Source of the DNA: JACPDI01 sp035463475
Lineage (GTDB): Bacteria; Acidobacteriota; Vicinamibacteria; Vicinamibacterales; 2-12-FULL-66-21
NCBI GenBank assembly: GCA_035463475.1
Contig: DATHTE010000109.1
Location: 62,001-126,000, forward strand
DNA: 64,000 nucleotides
Reading direction: 5' to 3'
Shown here: in pieces, positions 54,323-61,096 of the stretch
How positions within the stretch are numbered: position 1 is the first letter of the stretch
Layout: every line of letters starts with the position of its first letter
Program-made: the position numbers and the translations under genes
The notes under the pieces: generated by a model
Told to the model about the DNA's origin: nothing
Seen by the model: only the letters and a program-made list of their open reading frames with translations
Database searches by the model: none

Positions 54323-54387
54323 CCTGAACCCTGAATCCTGAGCCTGAAGCCTGACGCCCTGAAGCCTGAAGCCTGAGCCTGAAGCCT
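54323..54387. repeat. CCTGAAGCCTGA tandem repeat
   Basis: Six or seven imperfect copies of CCTGAAGCCTGA-like units fill the whole gap between the osmC start and the multiheme operon stop. The same unit is seen at 4740-4813 and 7027-7053. Confidence 0.7.
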
Positions 54388-55750
54388 ATTCAATCGTGTG
54401 ACACGTCTCGCAGTCCTGCTTGATAACGGACCCGTCCTTGGCCCTGTGGGAGTCATCGTGGCAGCGGAAGCACCCCGGGAAGTCCATGTGGCCAATGTTG
54501 TTGGGATACGTGCCCCATCCCACGTTCATCGTCGGAAAGACGTTCCGTCGGTACGCGCCCTGGAGCGAGGCGACGGCGCGCTCGATCTCCTGCCGCTTGC
54601 CGGCGTAGACGGCCGGATACGTCGCGCGGTAGAAGGCCCGGATGCGCGCGGCCACCGCGTCGAACGCTGCCTGCTGCGATGTGTACTCCGCCTTCAACGC
54701 ATCGACCCCTTCGCGGCGGATGAACGGCAGCTCGCGGGAGATCTCGTTGACCGCGATCGCCGCGTCTACGGCGCGCTCGGCCGACGGCGAGAAGGGATGG
54801 CTGGGCCGGTTGTGGCAATCAACACAGTCCATCTCGCGGCGTTCCCCCTGCGCGAGCTGTTCCCGGGTCACTCCCTCGACGACGAACTCTTTCACGTTGC
54901 CGTAGCGGTCTGTCAGCTTGACCCACGGGATCACCTGGCGCTTGTCGTCGGTCGCGATGTATTCGACCCGGTTCGCGAGGGCCATGTGCCAGTGGATGCC
55001 CGACACCTGTCCCTGTGACTCGTCGCCGCCTCCCACGTGCACGCGCAGCGTCGTCGTGGTCTCGCTGTTCTGCTCGTCGGACGCGTATTCCTTGCTCACG
55101 CGGATGATGTCGCCGTGGAACTTCGCGGGCCAATGGCACTGCTCGCAGGTGTCGCGCGCCGGGCGCAGGTTGTGCACGGGCGACGGGATGGGGCGCGAGA
55201 AGGTATTGAACGTCACCGCGAACACCTGGCGCGTGCCGGACAGCTTGGATTGCACGAACCACGGCGCGCCCGGACCGATGTGGCAGCCTACGCACGCGAC
55301 GCGCGCGTGCGGCCCGGCCTGGTTGGCGACGTACTCGGGCTCCATCACCTCGTGGCAGACGCGGCCGCAGAAGGTGACGGAGTCCATGAACTCGATCCCG
55401 CGGTAGGCGGCAAGCGACACGATGACGGCGTTGACGAGCGTGAGCAGGACCACGCCGAAGACGATCTGCCGCTGCCGCACGTTGTTCAGATCGAGCCGCG
55501 GCCACTCGGCCGGCGGCCGCCCGGCGAGCCGGCGCCGACGCTCGAGGTACGAGCCGAGCGGAATGAGCAGCAGCCCGAACACGAACACGGCCGGGAGCGC
55601 CAGGAAGAAGAGGATGCCCAGGTACGGGTTGCCGTGCCCGCGGAACAGATCGAGCACGAAGAATGCGAGAAATGCGAGCGCGCCGATCGTGGCCAGCACG
55701 GCGCCCACCGCCACGAGGGGGTGGCGTCCTTCCCAAAACCTCAGCCGCAT
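54386..55750 (-). CDS. NapC/NirT-like membrane cytochrome c with six heme motifs
   Basis: 454 residues with three predicted helices (about 12-33, 43-66, 95-116), where typical NapC has one. The periplasmic part holds CX3CH at 128-133 (CGRVCH) and five CXXCH motifs (153, 202, 309, 427, 447). NapC-type proteins take electrons from quinol and pass them to periplasmic reductases. It follows the cytochrome b gene by two bases and is last of a three-gene operon. The first motif's three-residue spacing is unusual but recurs in related proteins I know by pattern. Confidence 0.85.
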   Translation of the reverse strand: MRLRFWEGRHPLVAVGAVLATIGALAFLAFFVLDLFRGHGNPYLGILFFLALPAVFVFGLLLIPLGSYLERRRRLAGRPPAEWPRLDLNNVRQRQIVFGVVLLTLVNAVIVSLAAYRGIEFMDSVTFCGRVCHEVMEPEYVANQAGPHARVACVGCHIGPGAPWFVQSKLSGTRQVFAVTFNTFSRPIPSPVHNLRPARDTCEQCHWPAKFHGDIIRVSKEYASDEQNSETTTTLRVHVGGGDESQGQVSGIHWHMALANRVEYIATDDKRQVIPWVKLTDRYGNVKEFVVEGVTREQLAQGERREMDCVDCHNRPSHPFSPSAERAVDAAIAVNEISRELPFIRREGVDALKAEYTSQQAAFDAVAARIRAFYRATYPAVYAGKRQEIERAVASLQGAYRRNVFPTMNVGWGTYPNNIGHMDFPGCFRCHDDSHRAKDGSVIKQDCETCHTIE

Positions 55751-55752
55751 GC

Positions 55753-56574
55753 TCACCTGGCGAAGAAGGCGAAGAGGATCATCACGAAGAGAGAGAGTCC
55801 GACGAGCACCGCGATTGTGCCGCCAAGACGTCCCCAACGCAACAACCGCGGCGATGGCGCCGGGGCGAAGTGCCGATCCAGTTCCCCCTTCGCCTCGAGA
55901 CGCGCCGCCTCCAGCGCGCGCTCGTTTCTGAACTCGTGCTCGGATACGCGCCCGGTGAAGATCACCAGGTCCATCGGGAACTTCTCCGGGCGCAGGTGGC
56001 CGTTGAAAAAGTGGATCGTGAAGATGAAGCCGACGGCGAGCAGCGCCTCCTCGCCGTGAATCAGCATCGCAATGTTGAAGATCCAGCCCGGCACGGCGCG
56101 GGAGAACAGCTCGGGAAACCACAGGAGCAGGCCCGAGCCGCCGATGATGAACATCCCCCAGAACACCGCCCAGTAGTCGAACTTCTCCCAGTATGTGTAC
56201 CGATCGAACTGCGGGCGCTGCCCGACTCGAAGGAACCACTTCACGTGCTGGTACAGCTCGACGAGGTCGCGCGGCTGCGGCACCATCGACGTCGGTCCCC
56301 ACAGCATGTTGCGCTCGCGGCGCACGAAGATCCGGTACGTGAGCCAGCCCACGTGGAAGAGGAACACGCCGATGAGCACGATCGCAAACAGCCGGTGGAA
56401 CAGCCCGGCGGCCGTGAAACCGCCGAACACGCGCGCGAGCACCCGGGCCCACGCCGCTTCGCTGAAGAGCAGCGGCAGCCCTGTCGCGGCGAGCCCCAGG
56501 AAACTGATCATCATCAGGCCGTGCTGAATCCGCTGCGATTTGCCAAACCGGACGATGAAGCGCGCCTCAGCCAC
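55753..56574 (-). CDS. Di-heme cytochrome b subunit (b561/formate-dehydrogenase-gamma type)
   Basis: 273 residues with four main helices plus a C-terminal helix. Axial histidine candidates: 'RIQHGLMMISF', 'LFHRLFAIVLIGVFLFHVGW' and 'LIHGEEALLAVGFIFTIHFFNGH'. The layout fits a quinone-linked cytochrome b. It lies between the 11-heme and 6-heme genes and overlaps the former by eight bases, so all three probably form one membrane complex. Confidence 0.9.
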   Translation of the reverse strand: MAEARFIVRFGKSQRIQHGLMMISFLGLAATGLPLLFSEAAWARVLARVFGGFTAAGLFHRLFAIVLIGVFLFHVGWLTYRIFVRRERNMLWGPTSMVPQPRDLVELYQHVKWFLRVGQRPQFDRYTYWEKFDYWAVFWGMFIIGGSGLLLWFPELFSRAVPGWIFNIAMLIHGEEALLAVGFIFTIHFFNGHLRPEKFPMDLVIFTGRVSEHEFRNERALEAARLEAKGELDRHFAPAPSPRLLRWGRLGGTIAVLVGLSLFVMILFAFFAR

Positions 56575-57883
56575 GGCGGCCCTCCTGCCCGCGGCCCGTT
56601 GTGGGGCCGGCGGCGGGGCCTCGATCCGGCGGGGGGAACGCCGGTCCGACCGCCTTCAACGTCGGCCGCGGCGGCGGCAGCGCTTTCGGCCGTCCACGCG
56701 AGAACCACAGCGCGGTGTGCACGCCGAAGAACGCGAAGACGAACACCAGCAGCGCTTCCATGAACCGCGCGGAGTAATAGAGCGCGGGCAGGCGCGACTT
56801 GTCGTGCTTGTTCGCGTGCGGGTTGTACTCCACGAAGTTCTGGTTCGCCCCGTCGTGGCATTGCCCGCAGGTCTTCACGAGGTTCGCCTGGTGCACCATC
56901 GACTTCGAGTCTTCGGCCGGGAGCACGGTGTGCGGTCCGTGGCAGTCCGCGCACTTGGCGACGGGAGTGAAGCCGAGCGCGGTCACCTGGCCGTGGAACG
57001 TGTCGCGGTAGGTCGCCAGCGACTCCCTGTGGCACGTCCCGCACTGCTCGATCGCGTGGAGCTGCCAGTCGTCCGTGTCGGTGCGCGTGATCCCGTGCGC
57101 CGTGTGGCACGACGCGCAGTTCGGCGCGGCGAGGTTTCCGCCGGCCAGCCTCGTGCCGTGGACGCTCTGCGCGAACTCGTGGCGGATCCCCTCGTGGCAC
57201 TTGCCGCACGTGGCCGGGACGTTGGCCGGGAACACGGGGCTGTCGGGGAGCCGCTTCGGAATGATGGCGTGGTTCGAGTGGCAGTCGTTGCAACTCGGCG
57301 CGACGATGAGGCCTTTCTTCTCGAGAGCCTGTCCGTGAATGCTGTCGTGAAACAGCCCCGCGACGGCGCCGCTGCGGCCGCCGGAGAGCTGCACGGGTGC
57401 CTTGTTCCCGTGACAGGTGGCGCAGGTCTCCGCGATCGTCAGCTTGTTGGTGGCCGAATTGGGATCGCTCGACGGCAGGATCGCGTGCGCGTTGCCGCCG
57501 TGACAGTCCACGCAGTTCGCCGCGCGGTTGTTGTGGTTCGTGCGTCGCGCCTGCGCGTGGATGCCCTCGTCGTACTGCTGCACCGACGCCTCGTGGCACG
57601 TTGCGCAGTTCACTCGCGCGAGCTTTTCCGGATGCGGGAACTCGGTTGGCTTGTTCAGATCGCGGTGACAGTCGACGCACGTGATTGGCGCGTGAACGGA
57701 GCCCGCGAAGCGGGCGGCGTCGAACGCCATCGATTGTCCGCTGGCGCGGGCCAGCGACGTATCGGCATGGCAACTGAGACAATCATCGCTGGTTGGAGGG
57801 GCGGCCGGCTGCGCCACGAGCGGCGACGCGTTCAACAAGAGCCACGCGATCACCCATGCTGGAAACCACCTGCAGACGCGCAC
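56567..57883 (-). CDS. Membrane-anchored 11-heme cytochrome c
   Basis: 438 residues from GTG 57883. Signal peptide, then eleven CXXCH motifs (first Cys at 35, 69, 93, 124, 154, 198, 226, 256, 281, 311, 339), and one membrane helix near the C-terminus (about 373-395, 'MEALLVFVFAFFGVHTALWF'). Repeating 'SIHG/SVHG/FHGQ' histidines would supply distal ligands. The heme wire would face the periplasm, with the helix carrying it in the inner membrane. Starts a three-gene operon with a cytochrome b and a NapC-like protein. The Pro/Gly/Arg-rich tail is cytoplasmic. Confidence 0.9.
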   Translation of the reverse strand: MRVCRWFPAWVIAWLLLNASPLVAQPAAPPTSDDCLSCHADTSLARASGQSMAFDAARFAGSVHAPITCVDCHRDLNKPTEFPHPEKLARVNCATCHEASVQQYDEGIHAQARRTNHNNRAANCVDCHGGNAHAILPSSDPNSATNKLTIAETCATCHGNKAPVQLSGGRSGAVAGLFHDSIHGQALEKKGLIVAPSCNDCHSNHAIIPKRLPDSPVFPANVPATCGKCHEGIRHEFAQSVHGTRLAGGNLAAPNCASCHTAHGITRTDTDDWQLHAIEQCGTCHRESLATYRDTFHGQVTALGFTPVAKCADCHGPHTVLPAEDSKSMVHQANLVKTCGQCHDGANQNFVEYNPHANKHDKSRLPALYYSARFMEALLVFVFAFFGVHTALWFSRGRPKALPPPRPTLKAVGPAFPPPDRGPAAGPTTGRGQEGRRG

Positions 57884-57995
57884 GCTGTTTCGATCCTCGC
57901 TTTCTCGACCTCGCCGCCCTCGAGCCCGACGCACACGATTAACGGGCGCCGGCTCGCCACGCCGGACAGAACATCATACCGGGCCGCGTGGTGGA

Positions 57996-58235
57996 TTAAA
58001 TGGCTTCGCTGACACCGAACAGCCGAGCCACGACCGGCGCGAGTTGCTCGCCGTCGGGGCCCTCCAGCCGCTCGGTCGCGCGCGCCGCGATCGCCTGTAC
58101 GAGCTCCAGCGTGACGGCGTCGACGACGGCGCGATCGCCCGGCCCGAGCCCGGATGTTTTCTTGCGGAGCCGCTGCAGCTCGGATCGAGAAACCTGCTCG
58201 AACCTGGTCCGCAGCGCGTGCGTAAGGGGACTCAC
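57996..58235 (-). CDS. Free-standing GlutR-dimerisation-like domain
   Basis: 79 residues from GTG 58235, with a longer TTG-started form to 58328 possible. The sequence 'SPLTHALRTRFEQVSRSELQRLRKK', then 'DRAVVDAVTLELVQAIAARATERL' and 'APVVARLFGV', follows the helical dimerisation domain of glutamyl-tRNA reductase (HemA), but no catalytic or NADP domain is present. It lies between the radical-SAM gene (37 bases after its stop) and the multiheme operon. Either a hemA remnant or a small adaptor. Confidence 0.6.
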   Translation of the reverse strand: MSPLTHALRTRFEQVSRSELQRLRKKTSGLGPGDRAVVDAVTLELVQAIAARATERLEGPDGEQLAPVVARLFGVSEAI

Positions 58236-58272
58236 ACTGGGAGCCGAGGCAAAGGGGGTGCCAGGGAAATTT

Positions 58273-59607
58273 TCAGCGGTTTTGGGCCCCGGAACCGGCG
58301 GATGTCGTCCGACCGTCACGGTTTTCAACGACGGACGCCCGGGACCTGCCGGTATTTCGGCGTCCCGCGGCCGGTCGCATCTTCCGCGCGAAGAGGGGAC
58401 GGGCGGCGAACTTCATGGCGCGCCGCCACAGCTCGTACCGATAGAAGCCGGAGTCGCGACGCGCGAGCAGCGCCGTGTCGTCCGGGTTCACGACGAGGCT
58501 GACCTCGATGTTCGGCGCCGCGCCGATCGGCAGCCGGTGCCGCCGGCAGGCGTCGTAGACCGCTTCCATCACGACCCGCATGTCCTCGTACCGCGGAGGC
58601 GGCCAGTGCTCCATGTCGGATCCGATGGTCGGGCGGAAGATGCAGACGGTCGGGAACGCGCCGCGGGACGTGATCTCTTCGATGGCGCGGAGCGTGCTCT
58701 CGATTGGCTCGAGGCCGGCGATGATTTCCCCCGACACCGCGCCGCGCGGCATCTTCGACGCGCAATGCTCCAGCGCCTGCATGAACAGTGGCTGGCCGAG
58801 CATGCGGTCCTTGCCGGGACAGATGTCGGCGAACCACTTCGGATCGAGAAACTCGATGCAGAAGGACAGATGGTCCACGCCGGCGTCGAGCAGTCGGTCG
58901 TACTGCTCGAAGCGCTTCTCGGGCGCGAGCTGGACGCCCACGAGCAGCCCGACTTCCTCCTTGATCCGCCGCACGTACGGCTCGGTGAACGCGATGCCGC
59001 GCGAGCCCTGGTACCCGCCGTTCAGGTGCGCGAAGGTGATCCCGCTCTCTTCCTTGGCGGCCCAGCAGGTCTCGAGCACGTCCTCGAGCGCCTTGTCCGG
59101 CTCCTCGCTCTCGCCGACGTTGCGACCCGTCGTGCAGAACTTGCAGTTGAGGGCGGGCTTGAAGTTCCAGAACGCGCAGACCGGGTTCACGTAGATCGCG
59201 AGGTAGGTCCCCTGCATCACGGCGATCCGGTTCATCGCAACGTCGCGGGAAGTCTGGCGCGAGTACCAATGGGGCTCGCGCGGAATCTCGATCGGATACT
59301 CCTGCCCGACCCGCTCGTCGACGACGCGGTACCCCAGCGACGGCGCGCCCGCCAGCACGTACGGCGACTCGCGGACGAACCGCTCGACGACTGGGACGTT
59401 GACCCAGATCGAGCGCTTCAGCCACGCGGGCGCCGGGATCGCGATTTCCAGGCCGGACCCCAGGCCGGCCCGCGTGCGCTGGATGCTGCGCGCGCCCTTC
59501 AGGTCCATGTCGGTCGGGACGCGCAGGCCGCGGCAGAGGAGATCGATCTCCAGCTCACAGGCGTTCAGGGGCATATCGGTGACCAACGCAATCCGTGCGC
59601 CCGGCAT
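58273..59607 (-). CDS. Radical SAM protein with non-canonical CX10CX2C cluster motif
   Basis: 444 residues. Instead of CX3CX2C the cluster region reads C144-X10-C155-X2-C158 (CAFWNFKPALNCKFC), where proline stands at the usual first-Cys position. Other radical-SAM features: 'AHLNGGYQGSRG' (Gly-rich SAM loop), 'VDHLSFCIEFLDPKW', 'GEIIAGLEPIESTLRAIEEI' and 'GAAPNIEVSLVV'. The N-terminal 130 residues are extra. Substrate unknown. The start is ATG 59607, 29 bases from the divergent membrane-oxidase-like gene. Confidence 0.8.
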   Translation of the reverse strand: MPGARIALVTDMPLNACELEIDLLCRGLRVPTDMDLKGARSIQRTRAGLGSGLEIAIPAPAWLKRSIWVNVPVVERFVRESPYVLAGAPSLGYRVVDERVGQEYPIEIPREPHWYSRQTSRDVAMNRIAVMQGTYLAIYVNPVCAFWNFKPALNCKFCTTGRNVGESEEPDKALEDVLETCWAAKEESGITFAHLNGGYQGSRGIAFTEPYVRRIKEEVGLLVGVQLAPEKRFEQYDRLLDAGVDHLSFCIEFLDPKWFADICPGKDRMLGQPLFMQALEHCASKMPRGAVSGEIIAGLEPIESTLRAIEEITSRGAFPTVCIFRPTIGSDMEHWPPPRYEDMRVVMEAVYDACRRHRLPIGAAPNIEVSLVVNPDDTALLARRDSGFYRYELWRRAMKFAARPLFARKMRPAAGRRNTGRSRASVVENRDGRTTSAGSGAQNR

Positions 59608-59636
59608 TTTTCGAGGAAAATGAAGGAAACGGGGGC

Positions 59637-61013
59637 ATGGTGACGGATTCTCGGCAGCAGCCGGACAGTGCCGGCGAGACGGCGAGCGCGGACCGGCTCG
59701 ACCTGCTGCCGCCCCGCGCGCTGCCGCTGGTGTACTTTGCGGCGGCCCGGCTCGCGTTCATCGCCGCCCTGCTCGCGGTCGCGCTCGAACCCGGGCCGAT
59801 GGCGGCCTCCTTCTATCACGCCCGAATGCTCGCGGCCGTGCACCTTGTCACGCTCGGCTGGCTCACCTGCTCGATTCTCGCGAGCCTCTACATCGTCGGG
59901 CCGCTGGCGCTGCGGATCGCGCTGCCGGCGCGCGCGGCGGACTACGGCTGCTGCGCGCTGGTGCTCGCGGGCCTCGCCGCCGCCTGCCACGGTTTCTGGT
60001 CGAACGCGCCGGCGCAGGTGGGCTCAGGCGGCGCGCTCTTCCTCCCTGCGGCGGCGCTGCTGGCCGGTCGCGTCGTCGGCGCGCTGCGACGCTCGCCCGT
60101 GCAGCCGGCGGTCGTCCTTCACGTGGCGCTTGCGTTCCTGAATTTCTTCGCCGCCGCCGCGCTGGGAATCGCCATCGCCTTCGACAAGGTGCACCCGTTT
60201 CTCCCGGGTGCGCGGCTCGCGAACGTCTTCGCGCACGGGCATCTGGCCGCCGTGGGCTGGGTGGGGATGATGGCGCTCGGCGTGGGTTATCGGCTGTTTC
60301 CGATGGTCCTGCCCGCAGCAATGCCCGAGGGGAGGAGCCTGTTTGCGAGTGCCGTGCTGCTGCAGGCCGGTGTGGTCTCGCTCAGCGCGGGTCTCGTCCT
60401 GCAGGGCACGACCGCGACAGCCGCCGGCGCGCTGCTCGTCGCTGCGGGGTTCGGCGCGTTCTTCGCGCACGTGCGGCGCATGCTCCGCCGATTGAAACCG
60501 CCTCCTGCCGCGCGGCCGTCTCCGGACTACGGCGCGTGGCAATCGCTGGCGTCGCTCGCGTTTCTCGCGGCGGCGGTGATCGCCGGACTCTATCTCGCGT
60601 TCGCGCCCCTGTCGGACGCCACGCTTCGTCTCGCCGCGGCGTACGGCGTGCTCGGGCTGGTGGGGTTCTTCGGCCAGTTGGTGGCGGGGATGGAGTACCG
60701 CATCCTGCCGTACTTCGCGTGGTACTGGGCGTTCGCGAACACAGGGTTCAAGGGGCCCGCGCCGAACCCGCACGACATGCCGCTCCCGGGCGTCCAGCGC
60801 GCCGCGTTCGTGCTGTGGGCCGCCGGCGTGCCGATGCTCGCGGCCGGGATGCTGTTCGCGCGCGCGCCGCTCGTGGCGGGGGGCGCCTGGCTGCTCGGGG
60901 TCGCGGTGGTGCTCGGCGGGATCGACGCCGCGGCGATCGCGTCGCACGCGTTTCGGGCCGCTCTCCCGCCGAAAAGCCGGCACCGGCGGTGGGCCGGCCT
61001 CCCGCTTGACTAG
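59637..61013 (+). CDS. Haem-copper-oxidase-like (NnrS/CcoN-like) membrane protein
   Basis: 458 residues, about 12 helices. Conserved histidines in 'MLAAVHLVTLGWLT' and 'VFAHGHLAAVGWVGMMALGVGYRLFPM' recall helices of CcoN/NnrS proteins, but the full set of six oxidase ligands is not seen, so a working oxidase is doubtful. NnrS-type proteins help in nitric-oxide tolerance or haem-copper handling. Begins at ATG 59637. Fits the electron-transfer context. Confidence 0.7.
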   Translation: MVTDSRQQPDSAGETASADRLDLLPPRALPLVYFAAARLAFIAALLAVALEPGPMAASFYHARMLAAVHLVTLGWLTCSILASLYIVGPLALRIALPARAADYGCCALVLAGLAAACHGFWSNAPAQVGSGGALFLPAAALLAGRVVGALRRSPVQPAVVLHVALAFLNFFAAAALGIAIAFDKVHPFLPGARLANVFAHGHLAAVGWVGMMALGVGYRLFPMVLPAAMPEGRSLFASAVLLQAGVVSLSAGLVLQGTTATAAGALLVAAGFGAFFAHVRRMLRRLKPPPAARPSPDYGAWQSLASLAFLAAAVIAGLYLAFAPLSDATLRLAAAYGVLGLVGFFGQLVAGMEYRILPYFAWYWAFANTGFKGPAPNPHDMPLPGVQRAAFVLWAAGVPMLAAGMLFARAPLVAGGAWLLGVAVVLGGIDAAAIASHAFRAALPPKSRHRRWAGLPLD

Positions 61014-61029
61014 AAATCCCTGAAATTCC

Positions 61030-61045
61030 GGCACTTTCTGGTGCC
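61030..61045 (+). promoter_or_regulatory. Short inverted repeat before nifJ
   Basis: GGCAC (61030-61034) and GTGCC (61041-61045), six bases apart, lie in the 83-base gap before nifJ. A GGAGG ribosome site follows at 61083. No clear promoter hexamers. Confidence 0.3.
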
Positions 61046-61096
61046 AGGCGGCCGGGTACGGCGGTTGCCTTTCTGCGCACCCGGAGGTTCCCCCCG

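Noticed and set aside
61014..61096. Sigma-54 promoter before nifJ
   Set aside because: GGCAC is present but no TTGC element lies at the required distance; it fits a plain inverted repeat.
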